Shown here piece by piece: positions 34,064-44,607 of a DNA stretch of 64,000 bases. The position numbers and the translations under genes were made by a program. The stretch lies in assembly GCA_020342235.1 (NCBI GenBank), contig CP073214.1:1240001-1304000 (forward strand), read 5' to 3'. Under the pieces are notes generated by a model. The model searched no databases, was not told where the DNA came from, and saw only the letters and a program-made list of their open reading frames with translations. Source of the stretch: Saccharomycopsis phalli (taxonomy: Eukaryota > Ascomycota > Saccharomycetes > Ascoideales > Saccharomycopsidaceae). Within the stretch, counting starts at the first letter, position 1, and every line of letters begins with the position of its first letter.

Positions 34064-35200
34064 TTGTTACTCGTAGCATCAAGGCAATGTTTAAACGTGG
34101 TGATTTGTTGTTACCCGGTCATGGTATGGTGGTTATGGAGAATGCTGGGCAAGTTGGAGAAGCTGAAGGAAATTAGGAAAACCGAGGAATTATCTTGATT
34201 ATTTTTGGAAATTTGCATTGGTGATGTTCATTAAAAATATCTATTGTTAAGTGGGGTACTATTTCATGATTTTAAAGTTACATACTGTGCGGTATAGTAG
34301 TTTTAAACTTACGCCGTATATATTGAGAGATCAAAGATATGAATATCATCAATTATATTTTATTTTCAATGATTTTTATTGATTGTCGGGTGTCACCAGC
34401 ACAGGTTCTTGATGGAGTAATTCAGCATTGAACGTACTCTTGTGATTGTAAAAATACACAATGTAAAGAGACTACGTGCTGATAAAGCCATCTATCATAA
34501 TTATGAATTTGTATAATTCAATATCAAACGCTGTTTTAATTGTTAATATGATTACTTAAACTGGGTCATGTCAGTTTTTTGTATTCCAGTAGACAGAATA
34601 ATCACACACTACTTTCGTATTATCCAATACGCAGTGGAAACTAGATAAATACTATTTACTTATATATCACCTACCTAAATAGTAGTAAAAAGTTATTTGC
34701 GAAAATTATCTATCCAGCACGAGCAGTTATAGTTTCAAATTAATCCGACAGGCGAGCACATGGTGGCCTCTTACGCAGAATGAAGTAGATAGATCAAACT
34801 GAATGAAAAAATACAAATTAAAGAGTATGGTGACTAATATTGCCATTGACAAAAATTATAACTACAATTATTCCTTTGGTGGTGAAAAATCAGTCAAGGT
34901 ACGTGAGTAGCTGATCTGCTACGGTAAATTAAATCTACTTATCCTTTGTGGCTTCTCTTTGACAACCAGTATTTCCATATTAAAGTCAAACAAACAGACG
35001 TGCTTTAAATATTATTTCACTTTTCTCATTGTCCATTTGCGGAACATACACTATTCAGACAGTTGGCCCGGTCTTTTTAGGCGGACTTTCATATGCACAA
35101 TGTCGCGGGATCCCCAGATAATTTATGTGACTGGCACATAGATTGGCAGACGAGAAATACTTTAATACCAGCAGCATTGACAAAATAAGCGAGAGTGAGC
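34064..35200. other. Long AT-rich divergent intergenic region
   Basis: 1137 bp between SPC2 (minus) and DDP1 (plus). Strongly AT-rich with no frame over 60 codons that looks like protein, no tRNA and no tandem repeat I can see. It is the longest gene-free stretch of the window. Confidence 0.5.
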
Positions 35201-35789
35201 ATGGAAAAGCCAAAAGAATCAAGAACCGGGAGAAGTACACAGGGTAAGTATAATGTTTCTTTTTGGTCTGGTTGATTCTAATAAAGCCTATTCCAAAGAA
35301 GGGTGTCGTTTGGTGGCGGGGGGAGTGATTTTGAATGAGGCCAAGGATAAAGTGTTGATGGTCTCTTCTTCGCAGAACAAAAACAAGTGGATCCTCCCCA
35401 AAGGGGGAATTGAGAAGGATGAAACCGACAATTTTGCCGTATCTGCCTTGCGTGAGTGCTGGGAAGAGGCGGGGGTTGAGTGTGTGGTGGTTAAGTCTTT
35501 GGGAGTCATTGAGGATAAGAGATCGCGGGAGAAGTTGGAGAAGGTTGAGAAAAAGTTGAAAGAAAACCCTGAGCTCAGGGATCAAGACGACTACGTCAAG
35601 GTGGTTCCAAAGAGCGAATTTCATTTCTACGAGATGACGGTGCGCCAATTGTCGAGCGAATGGCCCGAGTCTCACAAGAGGGAGCGACAATGGTGTCACT
35701 ATTCGACGGCTAAACTTGAGTTGACCAAAAGCAAGCGGATGGAGCTCTTGGAAGCGTTAGACCGGTCTGAAATCACCAAGGAGTTGTAG
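35201..35789 (+). CDS. DDP1: Diphosphoinositol polyphosphate phosphohydrolase (Nudix), two exons
   Basis: Hydrolyses inositol pyrophosphates, diadenosine polyphosphates and possibly polyphosphate. Exon 1 is 35201-35243 (MEKPKESRTGRSTQ). A 43-nt intron (35244-35286) has donor GTAAGT, branch TTCTAAT and acceptor AAAG. Exon 2 begins at 35287 and restores A-YSKEGCRLVAGGVIL, the family N-terminus. 181 residues, against 188 in S. cerevisiae. The Nudix box (KGGIEKDETDNFAVSALREC followed by WEEAG) has the two-residue longer spacing typical of fungal Ddp1. FHFYEMTV and KRMELLEALDRSEI complete the match. It ends only 41 bp from the end of the converging GET4. Confidence 0.94.
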
Positions 35790-35830
35790 GACTACATGTA
35801 CGTGATAAACTATTAATGTATACGCCCTGG

Positions 35831-36814
35831 CTATTTTAGAAACCCGCCCATCATCTCTTGCAAGAAATTGACCTGTTTAGGCACCTGTAAGTCAAAGTAG
35901 ATGGCACCCAACTTACCCACGCCTAAACCGAGGTTGTTTTTGTTGATGTCGCCCTCATATGTTGATTTGAGCTTGAGGAACAAGTCCTTATTGGAGCTCT
36001 GAATCGTTAAAACTGCCAACTGGATAAAGTTCAAGATGTAGTGGCTTGGGTTCTCAAACTCATAAACACGATAGAACTTGTCCACGGTAATGACTTTGTA
36101 CAGCAAGCTTTCAGTGGTGTTGTTCTTGAAGTAGAGCTCCAAAAACGCCACGAGAAACTGCTTAGCGGCCTTGATGTTCTTCAAGATCAAGTAGTTAACA
36201 ATAGGAAAGACCACATACTTGGGCAAGTTGCTGACATCTTGGTCATCCAAATACCAGTTCCAGGCCAAGTTCACCAACGGCGTGAAGGAGGAGCTTGTGC
36301 CTAGTATTAAGTGGTTTTGCGCCTGTGAATAGTTCTTGGAGAGGTCCACTGGATTGGTATTGTTCAAGTACTTCAAGCCCAACAAATCGTGCAATTGCGG
36401 GTGGCCAAACTTGTACTCGCTGTACTTACTGGACCAATTAATGATCTCCAGCGAGATTTTGTTGAAACTTGGCTCGGAAACTGGGAACTTGCTCAATATC
36501 GTAAGTAACTTGCCCAAGATGGACTTGTCAGACTGAATCTTGTTCCCGTTCAACAACTCCGTAAGGTAGTTTAACAAGTCAGCCGCCGATGCATACTGCT
36601 CCGAGCCAATCAAGATCAACGAGCCGTGATATATCAAGTCAATTGCCTCTTCAGTCTTGTTGCCCTTGGCAGCACGGTTTATCAAAGATCTCAAGGTCTG
36701 GTGCGCCTCATAATAGTCCTTGTTGTCAATCTTGGCTTGGAACCGGCTAATGGTCCGCTGGATCTTAGGATTTGTGGAGCTTATGTTCTCTGTGGTGGCA
36801 CTGATTACTGACAT
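35831..36814 (-). CDS. GET4: GET pathway protein Get4
   Basis: Forms the Get4-Get5 complex, which hands tail-anchored proteins from Sgt2 to Get3 for ER insertion. It has 327 residues (S. cerevisiae 312), an alpha-helical repeat protein throughout. The conserved N-terminal Get3-binding helices (RTISRFQAKIDNKDYYEAHQ, then TLRSLINR) and family blocks (LIYHGSLILIGSEQYASAAD; ESLLYKVITVDKFYRVYEF) are present. The first ATG is used. No intron is seen. Confidence 0.93.
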   Translation of the reverse strand: MSVISATTENISSTNPKIQRTISRFQAKIDNKDYYEAHQTLRSLINRAAKGNKTEEAIDLIYHGSLILIGSEQYASAADLLNYLTELLNGNKIQSDKSILGKLLTILSKFPVSEPSFNKISLEIINWSSKYSEYKFGHPQLHDLLGLKYLNNTNPVDLSKNYSQAQNHLILGTSSSFTPLVNLAWNWYLDDQDVSNLPKYVVFPIVNYLILKNIKAAKQFLVAFLELYFKNNTTESLLYKVITVDKFYRVYEFENPSHYILNFIQLAVLTIQSSNKDLFLKLKSTYEGDINKNNLGLGVGKLGAIYFDLQVPKQVNFLQEMMGGFLK

Positions 36815-37222
36815 GTTGTATTACTGTAGTATTGCCACGAACTTATGTTCTGGGTATGTGCCCTGTTGCACGTTGCCCGATGAGCTTCGTCATACTACAA
36901 GATGTATTGTTGATAAATTGAGCGAATAAGTCAAATGGATATTATTGATTGATTCCACTATTGCATAGCTGTCTTGATTTTGGATCATCATTGATTGATT
37001 CCACCGTTGCGTAGCTGTTGGATGAACCATGCTAGTGATACTTATTACGCGTTACAGCCGTTTGAGCTCAGATATCACTGGTCCGTAGATTATATTTACA
37101 TACCAATACACGAAATCGTATGCATACACTGAACAATACGAGTTATACATTCATCCACTGGCCACCTTCCACAGTACCTGTCAGGCTCTTAACAAGCGGG
37201 TACCACATTCCAATTGGATAAA
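36815..37222. other. Intergenic region with an imperfect 47-bp direct repeat
   Basis: 408 bp between GET4 and PAC10 (both minus). ATTGATTGATTCCAC..TTGC.TAGCTGT occurs twice (about 36943-36971 and 36990-37018). The remainder is GET4 promoter sequence; no gene was recognised. Confidence 0.55.
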
Positions 37223-37806
37223 CTATTTTGACGCCTTCTTCTTCTGCACATTCCAATTGTACAATCGCGCGGTATTAACCTCCATGGTCGTTATACTCTC
37301 CCTGCAGAACTCAATATCTTCCTCGGCATTGCTCAAATTCTCCTGCACGGTCTTCAACTTCCCTTGTAGCAACTCAATTGCTTCCTCAATGGGATACTCC
37401 ATCATGACATCGGCACCTAACCATAGACTCACAGTCTCGGTTGGCTCTATCACTGCTTGACTGTATAACGTGTCGTTCAACTCGTAGTTTGTGTGCATCA
37501 GTTCTCCGGCTTCCTTTTTCTCCAAAAGGTACTTTGCCATTTCCAACGACTTTTCAATATCCGGAATCTTTACGCGATACGAGGCTGCTGCATTTTGCTT
37601 CGTCTTCTCCATGAATTTATACTGCTGGAGCCGCTCCTGGAACTTCTTCATGAGCCCATCAAACTCACTTACATCTTTGATGATGTCATCGATTTTATCT
37701 ATAAATGGCGCCTGTGGAATTCCCCTCGGGTTCTTCTCAGTGACTCTAAAAATTAATACATGCTCGAGTCTCCTGACCTTACTTACTTGTCTAATATATC
37801 AGCCAT
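37223..37806 (-). CDS. PAC10: Prefoldin subunit 3 (Pac10/Gim2), two exons
   Basis: An alpha-type subunit of prefoldin, which passes nascent actin and tubulin to the CCT chaperonin. Exon 1 is only 20 nt (37787-37806, MADILD). A 41-nt intron (37746-37786) has donor GTAAGT, branch TATTAAT and acceptor TTTTTAG. Exon 2 (37223-37745) starts K-VTEKNPRGIPQAPFID, the conserved family start. Product 180 residues (S. cerevisiae 199). Two coiled-coil arms flank the central hairpins (LWLGADVMMEYPIEEAIELL). ESITTMEVNTARLYNWNVQ ends the second arm. An internal Met at 37651 would miss the conserved N-terminus. Confidence 0.93.
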
Positions 37807-37910
37807 GTCTAGCACGCATTGTAACGTTACGCTTACAAGGTATGATGGTCACGCATATAACACGTGAATAACAACAGGTCATATTTGTGACCCACATATT
37901 CTGAATATAT

Positions 37911-37934
37911 CACGTGCACTGGACCATTGCCCGA
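37911..37934. promoter_or_regulatory. RPL18 promoter boxes: TCACGTGCA and GCCCGA
   Basis: CACGTG at 37911-37916, then TTGCCCGA (reverse TCGGGCAA, 37927-37934), 39-62 bp before the RPL18 start. A second CACGTG at 37861-37866 lies 55 bp from the divergent PAC10 start. Confidence 0.5.
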
Positions 37935-37972
37935 AATAATTTTTCAACTCTACAATCTTCAACAAGCTAACA

Positions 37973-38718
37973 ATGGGTAGAGATCATTTCGTCAAACCAC
38001 ACGCCAGAAGCGGTCACCGTGAAGCTCCAAAGTCTGACAACGTTTACTTGAAGTTGTTGGTAAAGTTGTACAGTTTCTTAGCCAGTATGTGAACTTTTTT
38101 TTTATGGCAAAGTCTCAACTTTGTACTCGCTGTATAAGTCGTCTTATATAATCTTTATGATGAGCGGACTTGTCTGCTTGCGGATGTTCTGGTATATCCA
38201 GGACATTCTTCTGCGAGTGCAATTATTTGTGCGGCCTTTGAGCAGAAGACCTGTTACTAACTATACTAGGAAGAACTGATGCTCCATTCAACAAGGTCAT
38301 CTTGAAGTCTTTGTTCTTGTCCAAGATCAACAGACCACCAGTTTCTGTCTCTAGAATTTCTAGAGCTTTGAAGCAAAAGGGTGCTGCCGAGAAGACCATT
38401 GTTGTTGTTGGTACCGTCACCGACGACAACAGACTCTTTGAGTTCCCAAAGGCCACTGTTGCTGCTTTGAGATTCACTGCTGGTGCCAAGGCTAAGATCT
38501 TGAAGGCCGGTGGTGAGGTCATCACTTTGGACCAATTGGCTTTGAGAGCTCCAAAGGGACAAAACACCTTGATCATCAGAGGTCCAAGAAACGCCAGAGA
38601 GGCTGTGAGACACTTTGGTATGGGTCCACACAAGCACAAGGCTCCAAGAATCTTGTCCAAGGGAAGAAAGTTCGAGAGAGCTAGAGGTAGAAGAAGATCT
38701 AGAGGTTTCAAGGTTTAA
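37973..38718 (+). CDS. RPL18: 60S ribosomal protein eL18, two exons
   Basis: A large-subunit cytosolic ribosomal protein. Exon 1 is 37973-38084 ([20 protein letters not shown] to FLA). The 185-nt intron (38085-38269) has donor GTATGT, branch TACTAAC and acceptor ACTAG. Exon 2 (38270-38718) begins [20 protein letters not shown]. The product is 186 residues, the same as in S. cerevisiae, with [18 protein letters not shown] at the C-terminus. Codon bias is strong. PAC10 is divergent, 166 bp away. Confidence 0.98.
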
Positions 38719-38862
38719 TTTTAATGTTGATGTTATCATGCTGTAGTTTATTTTACATAATTTGTAGGTGCTCACCTGCCAGGCAACGTATTGTGGACTG
38801 ATGGGGTGTGTGGCACGTGACCATCATATAAGAACAGCACCATACATTTCTACTGTGTTACC

Positions 38863-39548
38863 ATGGTGAAGTCTACGTTGATATTTCGATACGATGGTAG
38901 GTGTGGTGCTAGAAGGAAGTTACAATACTAACAGCAGGACTCCCATTATCTGGGTCAGTGGACAATGATAACGACCCTGAGTTGCTCAAGGAGAAGAAGA
39001 ACATCAAGACGTTGGTTGGCAAGATCAACAGCAATTCCGAGCCCCAGGCAACCATAGAAGACGGTACTTACAGCATTCACTACTTGTCGGCCAATAACAT
39101 ATTCTATTTTGTTGTTTGCGAACGGTCATACCCTCGGAAGCTTGCGTTTTCGTACTTAAATGAGGTGGCTACCGAATTTTTCAACTCCCATGGACAGGAG
39201 GCAGTTAATAGCCCAAACCTCCGTCCGTATGCGTATATCAACTTTGACAATTTCTTGTCCAAGACCAAGAAAATCTACATTGACCAGCGTGCACAGTCAA
39301 ACTTGGATAAAATCAACGATGAGTTGAATGACGTCAAGAAGATCATGTCCAAAAACATTGAGGACTTGTTGTACCGAGGTGACAGTTTGGACAAGATGGG
39401 CGACTTGTCCAGCTCGTTGAAGCTGCAGACACACAAGTACCGCAAGGCTGCACAACGTATCAACTTTGAAGCATTGATTAGACAATATGCCCCAGTGGCA
39501 GTTGTGGGGTTGTTTGTGGTGTTCTTGATATGGTATATGTTCTTGTAA
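38863..39548 (+). CDS. SEC22: ER-Golgi v-SNARE Sec22, two exons
   Basis: An R-SNARE for transport between ER and Golgi. Exon 1 is 38863-38896 (MVKSTLIFRYD). A 41-nt intron (38897-38937) has the less common donor GTAGGT, branch TACTAAC and acceptor AGCAG. Exon 2 restores G-LPLSGSVDNDNDPE. The product is 214 residues, exactly as in S. cerevisiae. A longin domain (about 1-120) is followed by the SNARE motif with zero-layer arginine (MSKNIEDLLYRGDSLDKMGD) and one C-terminal membrane anchor. A CTG codon at residue 174 sits at a polar position. CACGTG lies 44 bp upstream. Confidence 0.96.
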
Positions 39549-39987
39549 GTCTATCAGGGATGGACAGAGGAGAAAAGCCAAGTATTAATATATGTTGGAA
39601 CTAATATGCTAATGTAGGGAGATTGCTAGGAGATTCATGTGCTGTAGTGGAGATTATTTCATGTGCATAAAGGAAATCATCCATGTACCGTAAAGAAAAT
39701 CCACGGACATGTACCAATGGAAAAATGATTCAGAATTGGAAAGAGACGTATCCGGAGAGTTGGTTACTCTTGGATGGATCAAGGAACAACAATTGAGGAT
39801 GGGGCTTTACCATGACTTGTATCAAATATCCATTGATTGAAACCAGCATAAAAACATGCACCGTGCCCAAGTGTTTGCTAGTCAAACCATCTGAACCAAG
39901 CTACTCAAGATATTATTCAATATTATTCAATATTATTCAATACTATTCAATACTACTCATATTACTCAAGGTTTACTACAATTATTA
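39549..39987. other. Intergenic region with a 10-bp tandem repeat
   Basis: 439 bp between SEC22 and DCS1 (both plus). About five copies of TATTATTCAA-type units occupy 39911-39960, just before the DCS1 start, and would lie in its 5' leader. Nothing else was recognised. Confidence 0.6.
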
Positions 39988-40998
39988 ATGAACCCCGTTG
40001 TTGAGCGATCCTACTCACGTGCCATGCGTAACAAGGCAGACCGGAAATACTCCAAAACTAGTCGACACAAGATGCAACTGACGACAAATAAACCCGAGGA
40101 AATGGAAAGCAGCGAATCCCCTAGTGAATTGCTCAAAAGATTCAAATTCACAACTGTGCTCAACAGCGACAACTCTACAAAGTCCATTTACTTGCTTGGA
40201 CTTATTGACAAGAAAGATGCCATTGTTGCATTGGAACGACTTCCCTACGAGGGACAGGACTTGGAGAAGATGGTGGACTTTTCACGCGGCAGCCCTATGG
40301 AGCACAATGATATATACCGATGGATGAATGCCGGTGCGACAGACTTTCCAAACAAGTTGAAACTCATTTGGCCGGCTACCGAGAAGCATATTGGAAAGTA
40401 CACCTCTCTGAAGCTACACATTGTCGTCGAGACTCCCGAGATGTACAAACAGATCACCAAGCCGTATATTGAGACGCAAAAGGGCAGTCGCATCCAATGG
40501 GTGATGAATATTCTCTTTGAAGGGAAAGAGGCCGAGTCCGTCATTTACCGGGAGGATGATCCCACCACTGGGTTTGTGCTTCTACCAGACATGAAATGGG
40601 ACGGTATGTCAAAGTCTACAATGTACTTTGTGTGTATTGTCAACCGGAAAGACATTTCCACGGTGCGCGACTTGAACGAGTCGCACATTGAGTGGCTCCA
40701 GACAGTGCGAGATACGATCCAGGACATACTATGGAAGGTTTACCAGCTTCCAAAGGACGAAATCAGGTTTTATATACACTACCAACCGTCATACTACCAC
40801 TTCCACATCCACGTGGTGAACATTGAGCACCAAGGCTTGGGGTATGGATTCTCTGCTACAAAGGCGATTATGCTTGACGAGGTTATCGATAATTTGAAGT
40901 TCTTGGGAAGCGAAGGGTACGCCAGGAAGACAATGACCTATACTCTCAATGAACACAGCGATTTATGGAAGTTGCTTCACACTCACAGCAATGTATAA
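39988..40998 (+). CDS. DCS1: Scavenger mRNA-decapping enzyme (DcpS type)
   Basis: Hydrolyses the cap left after 3'-5' mRNA decay. It has 336 residues (S. cerevisiae Dcs1 350). The N-terminal swapped-dimer domain has YIETQKGSRIQWVMNILFEG. The C-terminal HIT domain has the triad YHFHIHVV with the central catalytic His at 273. FVLLPDMKWDGMSKSTMYFV contacts the cap in the family. The N-terminus before residue ~45 is basic and poorly conserved. CTG codons occur only at weakly conserved polar positions. It converges tightly (63 bp) with RPL34. Confidence 0.95.
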   Translation: MNPVVERSYSRAMRNKADRKYSKTSRHKMQLTTNKPEEMESSESPSELLKRFKFTTVLNSDNSTKSIYLLGLIDKKDAIVALERLPYEGQDLEKMVDFSRGSPMEHNDIYRWMNAGATDFPNKLKLIWPATEKHIGKYTSLKLHIVVETPEMYKQITKPYIETQKGSRIQWVMNILFEGKEAESVIYREDDPTTGFVLLPDMKWDGMSKSTMYFVCIVNRKDISTVRDLNESHIEWLQTVRDTIQDILWKVYQLPKDEIRFYIHYQPSYYHFHIHVVNIEHQGLGYGFSATKAIMLDEVIDNLKFLGSEGYARKTMTYTLNEHSDLWKLLHTHSNV

Positions 40999-41061
40999 TC
41001 AGTGTATAAACCCTTTTGCTACATGTCTCATTAATATTCAATATCATCAATTACTATTAAC

Positions 41062-41595
41062 CTATTGCTTAGATTTCTTAGCCTTCTTGTTCTTCTTAGC
41101 TTCAGCAATCTTTTCCTTCTCAGTTTGTTCCTTGATAACTCTCTTGACGATCTTTTGTTCCTCAATCAAAAAAGCTCTGACGATTCTCTCCTTGACGGCA
41201 TTGGCAGATCTCGATCCACCGTAAGCTCTGGTAACAGTCTTGTGGGTCTTGGAAACGGAACCGTATTGTCTTGGTCTCAAAGCAGAGATACCCTTCAATG
41301 GAACACCAGTGTCACCACACTTTGGAATAGTACCAGCCTTCTTAACGTGCTGAGCCTTCAACACTCCACCTGGAGTCTTGACAACCTTGATTTGGTTGGA
41401 CTTGGTCTTGTCTAGAAGTTAGTAATGGTCTTTTCAAGCTGGAATAAACAGCTCTACGAATTCATAATCAAATGCCATTTTGTCATGTGTCACCGAACGG
41501 ACTGATTTATAACTTTGTAACGTCACAGTTTAATTCCTCCATATTCACTAATACATACATGGATTTCTCTTTCTGAAAGTAACTCTTTGAGCCAT
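41062..41595 (-). CDS. RPL34: 60S ribosomal protein eL34, two exons
   Basis: A large-subunit cytosolic ribosomal protein. Exon 1 is 41559-41595 (37 nt, MAQRVTFRKRNP-Y). The 147-nt intron (41412-41558) has donor GTATGT, branch TACTAAC and acceptor TCTAG. Exon 2 (41062-41411) continues KTKSNQIKVVKTPGGVLKAQ. 128 residues, slightly longer than S. cerevisiae (121) through a lysine-rich tail. PKCGDTGVPLKGISALRPRQ, SKTHKTVTRAYGGSRSA and VKERIVRAFLIEEQKIVKRV confirm identity. Of the two zinc-ribbon CxxC pairs only one cysteine (PKCGD) remains, so zinc binding is probably lost. Confidence 0.97.
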
Positions 41596-41737
41596 TGTGA
41601 TCAGTCTATAGGTTATATTTTTCAGTATCAAATTTTTTTGTTAGACAGTACCTCCACGAAAACAATTACCCGGCAACCAGAGTCGGTCCCTCTGGGCTTT
41701 TGATAGGCAATGTGACGTTGAAAAATACAATGCATAT

Positions 41738-41758
41738 CACGTGTACAAATATAGGGCA
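41738..41758. promoter_or_regulatory. RPL34 promoter boxes: TCACGTGTA and TAGGGCAA
   Basis: CACGTG (41738-41743) and AGGGCAA (from 41753) lie 143-165 bp upstream of the RPL34 start and immediately before the end of PET8. Same two-box composition as the other ribosomal-protein promoters in the window. Confidence 0.5.
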
Positions 41759-41770
41759 AGCAACATACTA

Positions 41771-42636
41771 TTAAAACTGGGTCTGGTTACTGGTTAATGC
41801 TTTGCTAACAGTCTCGTAGACCCCTAGGAAAATGGCTCCTCCGGCACTAATCCACATCGTTCGGGGACCAATTCCCGCGGCAAAGCCCTTGAGTCCTTCT
41901 TCTTTAGCAACTTCCTTGACAATATTAACAATCGACACTTTATCTTGACAGAGCATAATGCGGGTCTTGATCACGTCTAGAGGCGTGGTGGCTGCAGCTG
42001 CGACTCCGCCGGCTATGGATCCACAAACGGCTCCCTGCAAAGGCGAGACCTTTTCAATTTGCTGAGAATTGGCCCAGCTGGCCTTGAGGGCCTCGTAGAG
42101 CGGGAATTGGATGACTGTAAATGGGATTTCTCTAAAGATTGTGGCCCCCCACCCTCTGTAGAGACCTCGTAGCACTCCTTCGCCATGCTGGTTCAGGAGA
42201 ATATACTTCAATGCCTCGCTGGAAGATGCAAAATGAGCAGCCTGTGCGCGCTGTTTGATCACCTCAGCCGGGACTCTAACTAGACAGGCGGCAATTTCAC
42301 CTGCCGAGGCACTTATCATGTGAACCAAGGCGTCGTTAGTTGACTTGTGGGCAGAGACGTTGAGCTTGAGGCTGCGTTTCAAGCTGTCGTAGGTGATGAA
42401 AAACAAGGAAGCGGATGGCGCCGAGGCGACAACGGCACTACCCAAGCCACGGTATATTCCTCTCCAGCCGCCATTTTGAAAAAAGCCGCCCTTGGCCTGG
42501 AGTCTTGTCTTGACGGTGTCTATAGGAAAGAATGCTAAATCGGTGGAGGTTCCTGCGCAGCCTCCGCTCTGACGTTAGCAAGGGGCAATTGTTGAGGTGT
42601 GATACATACGATTAAGGAGACTAGAAAGGGATCCAT
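41771..42636 (-). CDS. PET8: Mitochondrial S-adenosylmethionine carrier, two exons
   Basis: An inner-membrane carrier importing SAM into mitochondria, where it serves methylation, lipoate and biotin synthesis. Exon 1 is 42610-42636 (27 nt, MDPFLVSLI). A 41-nt intron (42569-42609) has donor GTATGT, branch GCTAAC and acceptor GTCAG. Exon 2 continues SGGCAGTSTDLAFFPIDTVK. 274 residues (S. cerevisiae 284). Three carrier repeats are visible by their Px[DE]xx[KR] motifs: PIDTVKTR, PAEVIKQR and PLDVIKTR. Specific blocks such as RGLGSAVVASAPSASLFFIT, REIPFTVIQFPLYE and GPRTMWISAGGAIFLG match Pet8. CACGTG is 52 bp upstream. Confidence 0.95.
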
Positions 42637-43224
42637 GTGGTATACGATGCTGCGATGCTGCGTCGAGTGATGATGGTTGGCCGTGGTCACGTGAGTATGT
42701 GATTCATGAATCATTGAGGAAGTAGGGTGGTAATGTAGGGTGGTATAATGTAGAGTGATGTAGTAGAGTAATGTATGTAATAATAAAATATAGAGTAATA
42801 CAATATAGAATGGTATAATATTGTATAATAAAATATAAAAAAAATTAGTATAGTTTAATAAAATATAGTTTAATAAAATATAGTTTAATATAATATAGTA
42901 GTATAGTGTAGGTAGTGTAGGTAGTGTAGGTAGTGTAGGTAGTGTAGGTAGTGTAGGTAGCGTAGGATGGTATAATGTAGAGTGATGTAGTATAGAGTAA
43001 TGTATGTAGTAATAAAATCTAGTTTAATATAATATAGTATTGTAGTGTAGTAGTGTAGTAGTGTAATAGAATAAGTAGTGTAATAAAGTAGGTAGTATAG
43101 CAGATAGGTAGTATAACAGATAGGAGAGATAGGAGAGATAGGAGATATAGCTAGAAATAACTAATCACAAGCGTACATTAATCACTGATTCTACAGACAC
43201 ACTCATGGATATATATTCATGTCA
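42637..43224. repeat. AT-rich intergenic region built of nested short repeats
   Basis: 588 bp between PET8 (5' end) and the 49 kDa subunit gene (3' end). A block of about 52 bp (GGTATAATGTAGAGTGATGT and onward) occurs at 42742-42793 and again at about 42969-43022. Between them, seven copies of a 9-bp unit (GTGTAGGTA) lie at 42905-42966, flanked by TTTAATA(T/A)AATATAG units. Short GATAGGAGA repeats follow near 43120-43150. No gene was recognised. Confidence 0.8.
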
Positions 43225-44607
43225 TCAACGGTCCACCTCTCCAAAGACAAGATCCATAGTACCAATGATAGCCACACAGTCGGCCAAAAAGTTACCTCTG
43301 GCAATATGATCAAATGCAGAAAGATGCGCAAACCCTGGTCCTCTGATGTGGCATCGGTATGGTCGCTCACTGCCGTCAGAGACAAGGTACACACCCAACT
43401 CGCCCTTTGGAGCCTCAATCGCGGTGTAGGTGTCTCCCTGAGGCACAGCATAGCCCTTGGTGAACAACAAAAAGTGGTGGATGAGTGCCTCCATGTCCTC
43501 CTTCATGGCCGCACGTGGAGGAGGGCTGACCTTCCAGTCCTCGGTCTTGACTGGACCAGCCGGCATGTCGTTGATGCACTGCTCGATGATCCGGAGCGAC
43601 TGTCTGAATTCCGCCATCCGGCACAAGTACCGGTCGTAGCAGTCTCCATTGAGCCCCACAGGGACGTCAAAGTCGACCAAGTCGTACGCGTCGTACGGCT
43701 GGCTCTTGCGAATGTCGTACGGGATACCGGAGCCACGCAACATCACTCCGGTACACGAGTAGTTCAACGCGTCCTCGGCGGTCAAGATCCCGACGTCGAC
43801 GGTCCGCTGCTTCCAGATCCGGTTGTCGGTCAACAACTCCTCGGTCTCATCCAATCTGTCAGCAAATTGGGTCGCCCACATGTAGATGTCGTCCAACAAG
43901 CCTTCTGGAAGATCCTGCGACACTCCGCCAGGACGAACATATGCCGCGTGCATACGTGCGCCAGAGACCCGCTCGTAAAACTCCATGAGCTTCTCCCGCT
44001 CCTCAAAGCCCCACAAGAACGGAGTAAGGGCCCCGACGTCCATCGCGTGCGACAAAATCGACATGCAGTGGTTCAACACCCGGGTGATCTCGCCAAACAA
44101 CGTCCGGATGTACTTCGCCCGGATTGGCACGTCAATGTTCAACAACTTCTCCGTTGCAAGCGCAAAACTCAACTCGTTCGTCATCATCGAACAGTAGTCC
44201 ATTCGGTCAAAGTACGGCAACGCCTGCATGTACGTCTTGCTCTCAATCAACTTCTCGGTGCCCCGGTGAAGCAACCCGACATGCGGGTCCGACCGCACAA
44301 TCTCCTCGCCTTGCAACTCCAAGATAAGCCGCAACACTCCGTGGGCCGCTGGATGCTGTGGTCCAAAGTTGACAGTAAAGTGTCTGATCTTGGTGTTTTG
44401 GTCCCGCGACAACTCGTCCGCGTCCCTGTTGATCGTCCCCAAGTCCTCGTTTATCGTCGTTCTTTGGTACGTGCCCAACGCATTGTTGATGTCCTCTGGC
44501 GGGGCAATCCGAATCTGCTGGAGAACCGCCCCCTGGGAAAATTGCCGCAACTTGACATTTCTCAAGCTTCTGGTCTTCAATGTCGATCGACGAGCTAAAG
44601 AAAGCAT
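43225..44607 (-). CDS. NDUFS2: NADH:ubiquinone oxidoreductase 49 kDa subunit
   Basis: The quinone-site subunit of the complex I peripheral arm. 460 residues including an Arg/Ser-rich presequence (about 1-30). Conserved blocks: [50 protein letters not shown] with the quinone-site Tyr, and [40 protein letters not shown] follows, and the protein ends in [14 protein letters not shown]. No intron and no CTG codon were found in 461 codons. Its presence excludes Saccharomyces-type yeasts and fits with CIA30 elsewhere in the window. Confidence 0.97.
   Translation of the reverse strand: MLSLARRSTLKTRSLRNVKLRQFSQGAVLQQIRIAPPEDINNALGTYQRTTINEDLGTINRDADELSRDQNTKIRHFTVNFGPQHPAAHGVLRLILELQGEEIVRSDPHVGLLHRGTEKLIESKTYMQALPYFDRMDYCSMMTNELSFALATEKLLNIDVPIRAKYIRTLFGEITRVLNHCMSILSHAMDVGALTPFLWGFEEREKLMEFYERVSGARMHAAYVRPGGVSQDLPEGLLDDIYMWATQFADRLDETEELLTDNRIWKQRTVDVGILTAEDALNYSCTGVMLRGSGIPYDIRKSQPYDAYDLVDFDVPVGLNGDCYDRYLCRMAEFRQSLRIIEQCINDMPAGPVKTEDWKVSPPPRAAMKEDMEALIHHFLLFTKGYAVPQGDTYTAIEAPKGELGVYLVSDGSERPYRCHIRGPGFAHLSAFDHIARGNFLADCVAIIGTMDLVFGEVDR

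Noticed and set aside
34959-35141. 60-codon frame upstream of DDP1
   Set aside because: No similarity, and the real DDP1 start with its intron lies downstream.
43219-44598. 459-codon plus-strand frame over the complex I 49 kDa gene
   Set aside because: Exact shadow of the conserved minus-strand gene; composition (many Arg, Val, His, Gln) is typical of an antisense frame.
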